Shown here: positions 12,697-27,600 of the stretch, one piece after another
Numbering within the stretch: position 1 is the first letter of the stretch
Layout of the letters: each line of letters opens with the position of its first letter
The notes under the pieces: model-generated
Told to the model about the DNA's origin: nothing
What the model saw: only the letters and a program-made list of their open reading frames with translations
Database searches by the model: none
Made by a program: the position numbers and the translations under genes
Assembly (NCBI RefSeq): GCF_018139145.2
Contig: NC_059472.1
Location: 99,398,877-99,462,876, forward strand
DNA length: 64,000 nt
Direction: 5' to 3'
Source: Gymnogyps californianus
Taxonomy: Eukaryota; Chordata; Aves; Accipitriformes; Cathartidae

Positions 12697-15600
12697 AAGA
12701 AACGGAATAAACTTCAAAAAAACCAACACACAAGCAGATGCATTTCTTCAGAGGACACATTTGAAATGTTTTTGCATTCAGGGAAAGCCAAAACAGACAA
12801 GTTACTTTCATGAACTTTTTTTTTTTTTCCTTGGCAAACTAATTCCTGGAGAGCTTTTAAAAGCTGTCTATTCATTACTGCAAATTACTTCCATAATCTC
12901 AGAAAATTGTGATAAGGGATTTAGAGCAGTTTTCCCTTCCCAACAGAAACCAGTACCTTCTGACCCAATTCCAACTAAATCACCTCATCTAAGCTTCAGT
13001 TTGTATCAGAGGATTTTTTTCTTCCAATGCTAAACGCTGACCATTCTATTTGCAACCTCCTGCAGTCCCTATGTGAGATGTTGCCTCTATTCTCCACTTC
13101 TGCCACAAGCTGAGGAAAAAGAAAACATTTCCCAACAATTCAGTCTCCATTTTTGCCTCCAAATCCAAGACATGGATGATTCTAATTTACTGTAACTGCA
13201 CATACACACCATCTGATCTATTACACCTTTTCTGTTTACAAACACTTCAATTCTGTCTTCTTGAAGTAAGTTTATTATTTATTAAAAAGGTGCTTTTCTT
13301 AACATCAAGGTTGTCCATAATAATGAAGTTCACAGAAATTTAACATTGTTTGCTTCAGGACTTCATCTTACAAATGCTCCATGCATCTGAATAAATACCA
13401 GTAAATACATTACTTGGGATCTCTATTTAACACTCCTCCATGTTTACAACAGAGCAGCCATTTATCTTTGCCCAGTGATGGAAACTATTACTGCCATCTG
13501 TGCTGACTCCAGCCGGTAGAAGACTAATATAAAATTCCGTTAGCTGCTTTGAGCTGCTTATTCAGCTGGCAATAATAAAAGTCAAGCTCATTAACAGCAG
13601 CCTTGCATAGCAAAGTTTCTGCTTATCTCAGAGAAGCGATCAAGCATCTCCATGAACATTTTCACCATTTAAAAAAAAAAAAAAGACAACTATTTGCTTG
13701 GCACCTGTTTTTAATAACAATCTCAAAAAGCATTACAATTACTTTTTTCCCAAACATGTCTATCAACTGGGCTAAAATTACCTAAAAAAATGAAAAGCTG
13801 CTACATCAAGGCAATATGCTGTTTCCTGTATACAAACTGAAATAAATTTCTAAAATCAGAGACACTGAAATCTAACACTTCAAGAGGCAGTTGGAGAATG
13901 AGCACCTTTGAAACAAGTGTTCAGGAAACAGGTTTTCTATCTCTTAATACTTAATTGAATACTGATTAAGATTTTACATGTCCTTTTATATTTTAAACAG
14001 ACAAGAGACAAACTACTGGAGAACACTCCAGCAACCTGTCATCTTAAATACACACTGGGGAATTTTATGTTCCCCTGCTTGCAAACTGCAGAATTCTGGG
14101 ACTATGATCTGGGAGATACTAAAAATGAAGTTTAACCACAATTTTAGCGGGCTTTCCATTCTCCCTTCTCCCTGAAGTTACAGAAATGTTACTGTAGGCA
14201 TCAGTAAGCACCAAAACCAAGGAAACACAACTTGAACAGTTTAATTGAGTATGTGCAATTTTTTGGTACTTTATTTTATTTACTAAATGCACACGTGCAG
14301 TAGAAATTCTCTCGTGAACTGTCACCAGCTCTTGACTATATCATGCTCCCCCAAAACTAAAGAACTCTTCTTCCTCATCTGCACGTTTTGTTAGACACCC
14401 TCTTGACAGAGCTCATAATCCATAATGCTCTTCTGTCTTTTGTCCTTCTATAGCTTCTGTCCAAAGCAGTACTTGTCTCAGGGCGGTCAACCTTTTGCCT
14501 GCACGAGGCTTCAATTTTCCATATTTCCAAGTCATTTCCGATTCTTATCTTTCAGTAAACTGTTGACCCCAAATACACAGGGCAGACAAATAGCGAAGAA
14601 AAAGCTATTGTTAAAAGAAGGTGATCCTAGCTGACAGACATGGACGATGAAAAAAGGTTAATTAACCATCTTATATTTGATGGTTACTGAAACGTGTTAC
14701 CACATACTTCCTCTCAAACCTATGAGATCCCCATATTGTGACTCAGATGAAACTGTTCATGTTTTAATTTTCACACTATACTCCTCCTGATTTGCCAATA
14801 CGCACCCCATCAGCACCCTGAGACACAGTATTAAAGAAAGAAAAGGTTAGAGGTGTAGTTCTTAGTGCAGGCTTTGAAGACAAAAGACATTTTCCATGAC
14901 ACCAGGAACCCAGAGGACGGCAACCACCCTCCCAGCTTTCTCCAAGGCAGAAGGAGGTCAAAGCCTTCTACATTTCAGAAGGAAGGCTGACTTGTCTCAC
15001 CCACCATACAATCCAGAAAGAGGAGAAGCACGAGATGGTAAAGACCTATCTTGTTTCCTCAAGTTAGCAGCCACGTTCTTTCTTTCCTTTAGCAGTTTCT
15101 TCCAATAATTAAGTAACTGTGCACTTCTGCCCCCCCTTCACTGGACTTGAGCTTTTAGCTATTAGTCTTTGGTAGATGAAGAAACCTTCTGTTCCTGGTA
15201 TAATATATCTGTGAAGTTATTCATTTACCATTAGCAAAACTAAAATACCTATTTTTAAAATATTATTTAATTAGAACATTTTATAAGTATCACAGTTGAA
15301 AAAAAAGATGAATTGTAATGCTACAAAGCACCTCTTCTTCAAGAGGAGAACTACTTAACACTGAAATTAACTCTCAGGGCAAGTATTAAACAGCTGAAGG
15401 GTAGTAACTTCTGGCATCACCTCAGCTGATGTGCAAAGCACTACCTGATCACACTCAAGTTCAGTTGTTCATCCAAAGTTAGTTGTCTACAGTTTTGTTC
15501 ACTTTTCTGCAGAAAAAGCCTGAAACCTTCAGTCCTCAGTAAGTTATGCAGCATTTCATTTTAGAAAGCTAAAAGTAAGAAGGTGCATGGGAGAGATTTA

Positions 15601-18600
15601 GCTACTATGACAAAGTAATCTGACCTCTCATCAACTCAGAGGAATTCACCAGCACTGCACCTCACATGGACTGACTACGGAAAAAGGTACAGTTCAGAAG
15701 GAATAGGTAAAGCTTTTGCTAATAAATGAATGTTGTCTTTTAATTTTCTTCATGTATTTCTATTGAGTAACCCATATCTCATGCATCATGATAGGTTTGT
15801 CAGCATTTTACTCCCCTTCACAACTGATTTGTAAGGTTAATACTGCACAGGAGCAACTGGAATATATATTAGAAAAGTGAAAACTTTCCTAAAAGTGGTG
15901 AAGACACTAATCATGTGTCTGCCAGCAGTAAAGATCTTTCAGCCTTTGAAAATATGCCATGAACCTAAAACAAGGGTCAGATTGTGTGCTTTTTATTAAA
16001 TGAAAATTAAACTCATGTTGATTCTTCTCTATTTTAATTTTTTCAAAGGTTTTACCATTCTGATTTCATAGTAAGAAAAGTTTTACTATTTATTAATACA
16101 CTGACAATATAAGAGTATAGTTAAATACAGGGAAATTTTGTGGCTAGGTTTAAGAATCTATGTTAATAAATATAGTAAAGAGCCACCTCATCTTATAACT
16201 TCCAATTATCTCAAACATTTACTTCTAAGCTACTACATCAAACTGTCTGATAAATCTGCACTGAAATTAAGGACTGACCTCTTACATGGTGATCCTTTGC
16301 AATGCCTTCTAAAAATGCATCTTCCTGCCCTAAAATATTTCTACTAATACCACAAACAAATGTCAGTTAAAACTTACGTGATCGATGGCTCTTTCTACAT
16401 GCCTTACCAACATAGGTGCACTGCAGTCTGTAGGTATGGAAGCTGAAGGAAGGCATCACCACTCCCAGAGGAATAATCAACCTTGCCAGCTTTCATTCAT
16501 AGATTTCTCAATGCTCAACTTAAAAGACCACACTCCCAAAAGTGATATACAATAACCTGAGCAACTCCAAGAAAGAAAGAGAGCAGCTTTGATCTAAAGT
16601 CACTGTCAGCTACGACAGATTTTTATAAAACATAAACACAAAATATGAGCAGTCAATAAGAGAGCAAAGCTGGGATTTTAACAGCGGAGAACTTCAATAC
16701 AATAGAGACTAATGTTAAATCACGGTATCATGACTTGGGGAGCTCTCATGATTGTCTTATTAAAACAGGAAGCTGCATTAACTACAGACATCCAAAACCA
16801 GTCAAAAGAAATGGGTGAGGAGGAAGAAGGCTCCCTTTTAGACAAACTTAAAGATTTAACACTATGCAAACCTAGTGCTCAGTGCATAAACTGCCTTCAA
16901 AGAATATTTCCTTCACAGATATTATCTCTGCATAATTTATTATACGTTGTATAGTAATGGTTGTAAACAGCCATTAATTCTCCGTATCTCAATACTTCGA
17001 ATAAGCTCAGACATAATGAAGTTATCAAGAATCAGCTGAGCCACAGTAGCTGCAAACAACAATTGCAAGGTAGCAAAGTTTGCCTGGCCCACAGACACTT
17101 AAGACAGCTCACATCACTTACACGAAATTGTTGCTTTTGATTGTTTTTTCTTTTACTTTTTTGCTACTTGCTCCTTTTGGCAGCTTTAGATTTTAAGTTT
17201 AGCACTGATGCACAGAACAGCTTGGAGGCCCAGGCTTCCTTCTAGTCATGTGTAAATTAAAAAGCTACAGCAGTATAATTAAAATTAGCTGTTCTCTAGT
17301 CCCCAAAAAAGGGGTTATTTTACGCTCATTACTATTAACATGTTGCAGTAGGAAAAGAGTCAGGAAAAAACCTTATTGGATAGCTGATGCATGCCTACCA
17401 GACAATTCTCCGGAAGCAATTTGCGAACTGAATTTATTCTTGAGAATACAGTATTCTACCTTTGCAGATTCCTGGAAAAGAATTAAGTAGATGGGATATG
17501 TTCTCCCTTATACTCTTGCAATACAATCGGAGGAGCAGCATGATGAAAGGATTGTAATTTCATTGTCACTTTGACAAATTATTTTAAGCTCTTCAAAATG
17601 CCATATTTCATATTTCAAGGTTATGTGAAAGATATTCCAGTGTGTAAGGTATAAACAATTAGGACAATTTGGAACACATTTTTTGTTGAATTCCAGCACT
17701 CATTTATATCTTGATCTTCTGAACTCTAATGTTCAACATGAAAAAGCATCCACAATACGTTTTTCTTCCTCAGAAACAGAACTTCAGGTCAGATCTGCCA
17801 TATGCAGGATTATTAGACTACAATAGACATTTTAATAATCTTACCTCTCAAAAAGAAAACCCACAGATCATAATCTGATTTGCCCCATTAATTACTTGTA
17901 ATTGATGGTATTTTTACTGGATAAAGACAGCTGCAACACTTTGTTCAAGGAAACTGGGAACATGATGAAAAATATCCTTCTGACAGCAAGAACATGCTCA
18001 GAACTGATAATTCTTCACCTGCCTTTGAGTTCACCAGAGAACTGAGTGCTAAGAAAAGGCAATTGTAGAAAAGGGACAGAAAATGGGAGCTATTTGATGC
18101 CTCTACTTTAAAAACATTATGTCAAATATTAAATTAAAAAAAAAAAGAATGCCCTGTTTTTACAATCTTTTGAAATCAAAACTTGTATACAACCTACAGA
18201 GATGTCTTACTTACTATTACATTTGCTTACTAAAACCTCTGGATTCTTCTTTTTGGTTTTTGACCTGTACACTTAAATACTTCTTTTCAAAGTTGTTAAG
18301 TTTTTGAAGCCTTTGATACCAAAAACAGTTTAAAATCTAACTTTCAGAGAAGCATTAAAAAGGTATTTTCATTTTCAACTCAGGCCTGTCCCATTCCCCA
18401 AAACCCCAGCATTTCACACCAGCATGCCCAGCCCAACTACTTCTGTAACTCCTTTCACATGCTTCACCAAACCTCTGTTCATCAATTTATTCCATGTATT
18501 GTTCTGCATAAAAGCACAGTAATGTGCTTGAAATAAGCACCTAGCAGATTACCTTAAAGATAATTTTGCTCTGAAAACTGTCTACCTGAGATCAACAACT

Positions 18601-21600
18601 TCTCTGTCCACAGAACTTCCCAGTGAATTTGCAGTGACATGCTGACTTTTGTAGCAAAATTACTACTTTCATATTCAAAGCCGCTATGTGAAAGGTTGAC
18701 GGGTCTACTCCTTTCCCACACAACAACAGGTGTTAAGCTCCAAGAGACACAGTGATGGACAATACAGACACAATTAACTGACGACAGGAAACAAGGAGAT
18801 TAACAATCTAGCCTCTAGAATTCCAGAGGGCTATAATTATTAACAAAAATTTTATTTTGCATCTTTTCAGATCTTATCATAGTTTAAAGGCCATACTGAC
18901 AAACGAAGCAACTTTGCTACCACATTCTTGAGACAGTTCAGTCAAAGATTGCCAGTCATCATAATCACCTTCCCAAACTGACTTCCTACACTCTTACATT
19001 TATTGATGGCAGACATCATCACACAGGAATCTTTACAAAATACACCAGTGGATACATTCTGAACTGTGACTAGCAGCCTGCACAGCATACCACTGTCAGA
19101 AAATAGTTGTTTCCTTAAACAATTTGGTTCTCTCCATATACACTTTTACATTTAAAACACGTTTTCAAACAACATGTGGTATTCTCAATGGAATTTTACT
19201 CCAATAGCCCAAAGTCTATCTACAGCTCAAATATTTTAGACATGATAATACTTCTTTCTTGAAAAATTGTTCATTCTTATTTATGTCCTCCCTGCATATT
19301 TTTCCCCTCCTTGGCTTGCAGCCAACAGTATTATCCCCTCAAAATGTTTTTTGAGCCGTGATCTCAGACTGCAGAGCCAGGTTTATATCCACAATTCATT
19401 TTATGAACGTTTGTTTAGACAGAGTGGAATGCTACTGTTTTATTATACTGAAAGGTAGAAGTTGTTTGAAATATCTTCCCACTGCCATTACCTGTGAGAA
19501 TTTTATCCATGTTGCAGGTTTATTGTGCAGACAAAAAGCAGACACTGAGTCCAGCCAGGCTTTTATTAGCTCAGGCACAAAACAAAGCAAAAGAGTGGCA
19601 AAGAGACAAGCCAATGTCTAAAAATAGAGAAGGTGCACGGACACTTTCACGCGGTGGAGAGCACCTGATTAGGTACCAAATGAGCGCACAGCCCCAGCCT
19701 GGATACAGTGAGCAAAGGAGCACTCCAAGTTAAGGGAGGGAGAGTTTGAGAACATGAGAGTCTGTATCACCCTGCAGAAGTTCACTGGGGTCTAGCTGAG
19801 TGTTTTAGCTCCCATTCAGCAGCAGCACGCTAAGCACAGTTGCATTGTGAAGAAAGAAAAATTATTCCCTTATAAGATTTGTCTTAATGCAGCAGAAAAA
19901 AAAAATCCAACCAAACTCTACATTAGAAAACATGGTCATTTTACAATGAAATCAAGCTGCCAGCCCTGGTAAGCTTCAGAACAGGAGAGAGATATTTAGC
20001 AATTAAATACAAAGCAGTTGATAATAGGAGGAAAAAACCCAACCACTGTCAGTGAGTACTACAAGGTAAGTTACTCAGAGGAGCGAAGCACAGAAAGCAA
20101 AGGAGTTGAGACACAAGCAACACACACATGCTACCACACCAACTGCAGATGATTAAATGTAATCAAAGCTTCCAATTTAGAATAAGCAGCAGAGTGCTGC
20201 TGGGAGTTGCTAACAACACTCAATCTCTTTATTCAGAAACATCATCATTTCTGGAGATAACACTTTAAATAGTATCTCTAAAGAGCACAGGACAATGCAG
20301 GTAGAAGGTCTGGCAGATGAAAGGTAAGAGGAAGAAGAAAGTTAAATTGGAGAAGAACAGAGAAAGGTATAAACTTTATGGATATGCTTGCACAGAAACG
20401 ATGAGGTTTAGTGTAACGATTAGCTGTGTATGTTTAAAGAGAGTGCATGCTGATAAGTCAGCCTTGGCTACTGGGCCCAGCCATCTGCATGCTAACACAG
20501 AGACTGCAGTACAGTCTGTGGCCTGTGCTGGCATCTATTCAGAGGCAGTTAAGAAGGGAGATCTCTAGGTTCCTGCACTGGGATATGAAGTGTGCGCAAG
20601 TGATCCTGTACTGCAGTTACACAATGAAACATCTCCTTCATACAGAGAACAGTGAAAATGTATTCTTTCCTGATGAATGCTTTTCCTGGTACTGCAAATA
20701 CCCATGCTTTAAATTTAACATTCAGCTCAATTGGTAAGGTCAATAAGTGTATTTAAGTCAAACTGGGAGTTTTACCCCACTTTTCAGCAAAGTATTTCAA
20801 CTACTTTGTTTCTAGTATTTAACGAAGTACTTTAAATTCTACTTACAATGTTCATACACAGCTTTATAGTTCCATTTAATACCATCTGTGTTGTGATCTG
20901 CAGTCAGCTCTACTACTCACAATGAGCGTAGGCTGAAACACTCTTGACAACAGAAAATCCCAGATAACACAGTGTACGCTCGGGAGCATGTTGCAGACAC
21001 TCCCAACCACTGAATTAACACTGTGGAGTCACTTAGTTATCACTGTAAACCCAGTCCCCACAATCTTGAGTTTTAGGAGACCCCCCCCATCAGCTTTGCC
21101 TCATTACCTGAACATGTGCTCATCCTGCACTGCATCTGAACTAGTAAAAACAGTAGTGGAGGCCCACACCCACCTACTTTTTGCCCTTTCCTATCCCTGG
21201 CATTGCTCGACTCCACCACTGCCACCTCCTCCCGTTTCCAAGTTCACAAGGACAGCCACGAACACCAGGTACAGCATGGACAGCACAGGCTAATGAAGCC
21301 TTGCTGGACACCCAGTATTTGCACTGTGCAACCAGACTGCGGGAGTCTAGCACTGAGTCTTCTGATCTGACTGTGCACGGGAGGAGAAGATCTGACTCTG
21401 CACCCCGCAAAGCTTATCAGCTAAACTTCCATGACACTGAGCCACAATTCTTCTGTTTCAGGAGCTGCAACTCAGCTAATTATCTCTGCCATAAATAACC
21501 CACAGCCTAAATGATCTACCTAGAGATCTGCCTGCATAGTGAATAGAGTTACACAAAACAAGCTAGAAGAAATATAGCAGAATTACATGTTGTCTCTCAA

Positions 21601-24600
21601 AAAGCTGACAAAAATCCTTAGAAGAGAATGAGAAGTCATACATTAAGGAAGAAGAAAGATTCAGAACAAGTAGATCAGTCTGAAACACCATGAAAAGTCA
21701 TATGAAAGGGTACTCAGGTTCTGAACTCTGATGAGCATCACATTAATTAGTGACCCAAGAAGGCAAATACTACTGAGGTCAGCAGGTTTTGGTTAGTAAC
21801 ATTAGGATAAGAATGTGAAGGAGCAAAGTAGGCGAGCAGCAATACTGCAAACAAAACTCAGGTTTGACAAATACAGAATTAAGTTCAAAATTATTCAATA
21901 AGTTTATCACATTAATTTTTCAGTGTAGCTTTCCCACTTTGACCATCATCACTAATATTTTAAATAAAAGTCAGCAGCAGCACTCAATTCTCAACAATTT
22001 TCAGTGTAATAAGGACTCAACTGTTTCCTTTTTGCTTAAATAGCCATTCTACTCCAAAAATGGCTAAAAGTCATGTTGTTTGATTAGTAACTCCAGACCA
22101 GTTCAATTTATTTTATCTACTACAACTGCAAACTGAGCCATGAAAGTAAAAGAGCATGAGTGGAAAAATCTGCTACAAGAGAAGCTGCAGTTAAGGCAAG
22201 CATCCCATTTCAAATACTCTTAGATTAACAGTACTGGGCCAAAGAAGTGACCCGCCTCATATGCAGAAACAGCTATAGGGAGAGAACAAAAAAAAAAAAA
22301 AAGTGACATGATTTTTAAAAGAATCATAAATTACCCAATCTAGATCTTTAAGAGAAAAACAACAACCAAAAAACCCCACATAACACCCTCTGCTCCTTCC
22401 ACTTAGGGGAAAAGTTCTGTAGGGAATCTATAACTTGCCTTCTATTGTGGATGCAAAGTAGAATGATAATTATAAAAGTATTTCAAGTACAAAGCTTTTC
22501 CACCATTATTTGGAAAAAACATGCAAGTTCCCTAGTCTAATCAAACACTCACATCAAGCTCACTAAACTCTGACATTGCTCATTACAGTTACCAGTCAAC
22601 AGGCTGACTCTTATCACTCCTCAATGTTTTTGAAAATAAGAAAATGAGCTAATTTAGTTTTTCTTTTCCTACATAACAACTGCATGTCATCATTAATATT
22701 TCTGTTTTCTTTCATTTATATACACTGCTGATGAAAAATTCCTCCCTCAAAATTCAGTTCTGCAATTGCATTTTATAATATCTCATTTCAAAGTCCACAG
22801 ACAAAGACTTAGCATTCATTTTCCCTTTTTAATCGCAGCAAAGGCAAGCAGGCAAGAGGTCACTTATGCAAGTGACTCATACGCCTCTGTCTTTTCTGAA
22901 CCATGACGAAGATGCAGATACCTTGAGAAAAACATAAGCATTTAAACTGCGAGATCCTCCAGAAGTCATCCTACAACACCCTTCCTGACAAAGGATGACA
23001 GATTAAGATCAAGTTGGCTTGGAAAGATTGTTATAAAACTCATTTTACACCTTCGTCATGTGAGTGGAAGAGTATTTTCAAAGTCTATTTGATCTATCTT
23101 GCACATGAGCCATGAATTTCTTCCTCATTCTGGCAAGAAATTCTCAAATAGCAACCAATAATATGGGTCAGACCACGCACCAGAAGAATCGTAACTCAGA
23201 AAACGCATGAGCATTGCAAAACACTAAGGGCATTCAGCCCACTCAACATTGCAGATCTGCATTTCTGGGTCTAAACTAGCACACAGTTGCAAGATGCCAT
23301 TCTGAAATTTCAAATAAAGGTACACAACATTCCTTGAAGCATATGCAAAGCTTCTCTCTGTGAGTGTAGATGGCAGTAAGGATAGATTACACTAAGGGCA
23401 CAAAGATTGCACACCATTAGTATTTCTGAAAAAAGTTTCCCATTCACATCTGCAAAACTGAAACTTCAAAAACTACTTGAGAGGATGCAGCCTCCTTCAA
23501 AGAGTAATTAAACAAGAGAGGAGAGATTAGACTGATGTCTCTCTAGGTTCAGTACTCATCCACTATGCCCTGCTGAGCACTTGAAAACAGAACCTGGCAA
23601 GAGCTAACTTTAACTTTCACCATGGGGAAGGCAGACACCTCCCTCCTTCAGTACACAGGTCTTCTGACATAAGGGGGAATCCAACCATGGAACTGGGATG
23701 CTGAGATGGACAGAACATCTACTGAATTTATTAAAAAAATTCAAGATGCTGTTCCATTGTAAGAGACCTTAGGAGAACACTTAAATGCTGCATCTTCAAA
23801 CACACTTTAATCATCCTTTTGATGGACACACAAGTGTCTCCACTTAGATTATTTCACAGCCAATTTAGACAGTTTCTCAATCATGACGTCTAATGTAATA
23901 AACAGTAAAAATTCAGTGTTAAAATATGAGTTACAACTACTTAGTGAAAATTATGAACATGACATGAACTTAGCTACAATGTTATAAACACCTCAAACAA
24001 TAAACATACTAAGGACTTGGAAGCTCTTGACAAGGAAACTACATGGCAAGCTGTCCAGTGTTCAATGGTCTGTTTACAAGAACTGATTTTCCTTTTTGTT
24101 TTCAACTTGGATCTCAACCAGAACACACATGAAGATTGTAGTACCACCCCAGAGAATGCCAGTTTCTCATACACATTTTCAGGAGGATGGAAAACAGCCT
24201 ACTGGATGCCGTTGGGTTTTGTTGGTTGGTTTGTTTTCCTCCAACATGTACTTTGAGGAGTTTCATCATGTTGTTGGGCATCCATTTCCAGACCTCTCTT
24301 TTGTCTTTCGTTATCCTTCCAGTCCCAGTCCCCAAGTATCCTTTCCCTATATTCTACCACATCAGCAACAAATCCATTAATGAGCCATCTTTTGCATTTC
24401 CTGATGTGTCAGTTTCTCTGCAGACACTGAAGCAGCATTTCTCAAAGGCACTCCAATCAAGAATGCAGGTACAAGGATTAGATTTACACCAGAATAAAAA
24501 TGAGAACTATTCAAAACTTTCTTCTTTTTAAATGTAACAGGCACTATGGAAAATACCAGATTGTTTTCTAGACAGTTTGTCTCAGAATAGCATATCCACT

Positions 24601-27600
24601 GTGGTCACAGTAAGAAGCTCCAAAACAGCAAAACCTGAGTGGTGGGATGATGTTCCATGATACACTTCTAACAAAACCTTCAGAACCATCTTCTTATCCC
24701 AATACAGTACAACAGCAAAGTCCAGGAAGACTGCAAATGGTTTCTACTCTTACCCCCCTACATAACTCCAAAGTTCTCTTTAAAAAACATACTCAACTAC
24801 TTCTTGCTGAGCATACAGAGGATATGTAAGTAATGTATTAATGTCTTCAGCTGCATACAGTGAATATAGGAACATTTCCTTATTTTATCAACTGGCCAAT
24901 TTCTACATCAGCCCGATTTCATTAGATAAAATTCTCTGAAAACACATTTGAAGTCTAAAGGAAATTTAGAAACATCTCAAAATACGGAATGACAACATGG
25001 TATGACAGGAAGGAGAAAATACCAAAAAACAAAATGCTTAGGACTTGCATCATTTAGGGAGGTGGCACTACTAAGCCAAAACAAGTCTGGAGCACTGCAG
25101 ACTTACATCACATTGCATACATAAAAAAAAACTCACATCGACAGATGCTGACAAAGCAACTTTCCAAAGTAGACCAGGATGCTGCTCATTCAGGGCCATA
25201 AAGCAGCTTTGCCAGTAGAAAACTTCTGCCAGCTCTGTGCCTCCACTGGAATGCTCTGTTGACTTATCTTTAGCAAAAGCTCAGCTACTGTAAAACAAGC
25301 CTTGGCTTTTGAATCACAAAGTAAAATTGAATTTGAAGTAAATGCTCAACAAAAGTAAGAACTCTGAAGTATTAAAAATTACATTGTAGCCAGTGCCAGC
25401 CACTGTACAAATCCATTCGTTTTGCAGATAAAAGTTCCCCTTCCACCTCATCCAATACTATTTCCTTCAACTCCAAAAGAATCAAATTTTTTAAAGGCCT
25501 TCTCAGCTACATTGCACATGATTTTAATCATAAAGTCAGACAAAAAGTGGAAACCACATGGGAAGAAGTATCAAGTACTGCAGTTTCTTATCTAGATCTG
25601 CTGTTCCTTGTCATCATATAAGAAATACTAAGCAAAACAGACAGCTCCACATACTTGTATTTAATGCTAGAGAAATTATTTCAGTAGCTCAAGAGACAGA
25701 TTCAGAATTTTGAAGCCTTACACTAGAAGAAAATTTAATCTTGCCTGGAGGCTTTTGTACACTACTTACTTGGGATTGACATTTATGTTTAAAAAGAGAC
25801 TGTGAAATAAACTAAGAAAATGTAAGCTCAATAAATAGGATAATATGAAAAAATGTACATGACACTTGCAAGCCTAAAATATTCTCTAATACAAAAAGTT
25901 TTCAGAAAAAAAACATTTAAGTGTTGACATTTTTAGCAATGTGTTTTTAAAACAAAGCATCAAATTACTTTCTATAAAGTTTACAGTTCACAATGCATCC
26001 TGGTAGTTTTTTAAACATACTGAACAGTATCTTCGTAAACACATGCAGAGATAAGCATGCCATTCCAGCGACAGCAGCTGCTTTGATTCATATTTATGAA
26101 ATGCTTAAAATTCTTGGAATATATACACACTGCAAAAAGAAGATGTAGTGATGCCACAAAATCTCAAAGTAAGCCAGTACTAGCCTACTATCTATGCTGT
26201 TACTAAACATGAAGAGGTAGCAGCACAGTCTTGGTGGGGGCTAGCATCTAGAAAACAGACCATAAGTACATACCCTGTTGTGAGTGCACAATGAGCCTCT
26301 TTGCCCCTGTCTTCAGCATCATCATTAACCATGCTAGTTACCATGTGCTAACACAAGCACACAGCAATGTTTCAGACACACTTTTCTACTGCTGTGCTGA
26401 TTGATATTCCTCAAAATAAGTACTGTACCATTAATAAGCACCAAAATATATTTGTGGCTTAATCTGTCAAAAGAGTAATTGTGGTATAAATTTTTGTCCC
26501 AAGTTTTAACACTTAAATAGCAAGTAAGTTACTATGGGACAATAAATCATTAGGTACTTCATTAGGGGCTGTTACCATACAGATTTCCCTATGGTGATCT
26601 ATGTGAAATGAGACGGAACATTCAGATTACCTTCAGATAAGTGAAAAATTAGACCCTACAAGCCACTAACTTCACATTATCTCAGGAAGATGCAGGTGTA
26701 TTTGGTAAGCACGTACATGCTTGAGGATGTCTCTATTTAGAATGTAACAAAATGCCAAATAAAGGTTGCAGCTGATGACTAAGGAATGTATTAGTTCAGG
26801 ATATGGTTACGAATTTCATTAGATGTTTTGATGACTGAGGGTTGGGTTTTTTTAATTATTATTTTTGGATTAAAAGGCAACTATCAAAACTAAAGGCCAG
26901 AACTGCAGAGGTTAATTAACACTAACCAAGCACAACAGCATCAGAAAGCCATTGATTCCCTTTTCCCCCCAAAACAAGAAATGACATAAAGGGACACCCT
27001 CCCATGGCATTGAAAACAGCTTGTGTAACTCCTATACTTCACCAACGTGGATATCTTGAGCTCATGTCATTGATTTTCGACTCCTGTCAGCAATGCGTTT
27101 TTCTGATTGACCTTCATACAGCAAATCTTCAATCTGCTTGTTGTTAACTTACCGAGCTCCTCCCTCAGCCCCCAATGAACACCCACTGCATGCCACAGAA
27201 GGATCATAAAGACACACACAATCAACTCAAGCTCCAGCAGACCTCAAACTCTCATAAGCAATTTCATATCAACATACAAAGTCAGGTACTGACTGAACAA
27301 GCTTATATTCCTTCTGCTGTCTCTTGTAAAAAGACACACAGCAACATTACTTCCAGGCAACAGCATGACCACTTTAGTTAACTTGGTGCTTTGGGTCACA
27401 AGTTAACTTGATAGTTGAGTCCTGTGGTGCACATCATTGCACAGTGGGGGCCTTTTCTTTGTAGAAAAGACTTACTGAAGACATAAAATTCACTGTCTCC
27501 AACCAACACTTTCACACTTCCTTAAAGAGCCTTCTCCACACTGCCATCAGCAACAGACATCCTCACAAAATACAAGGAACCGAGCAATCAGAGAAGTTAT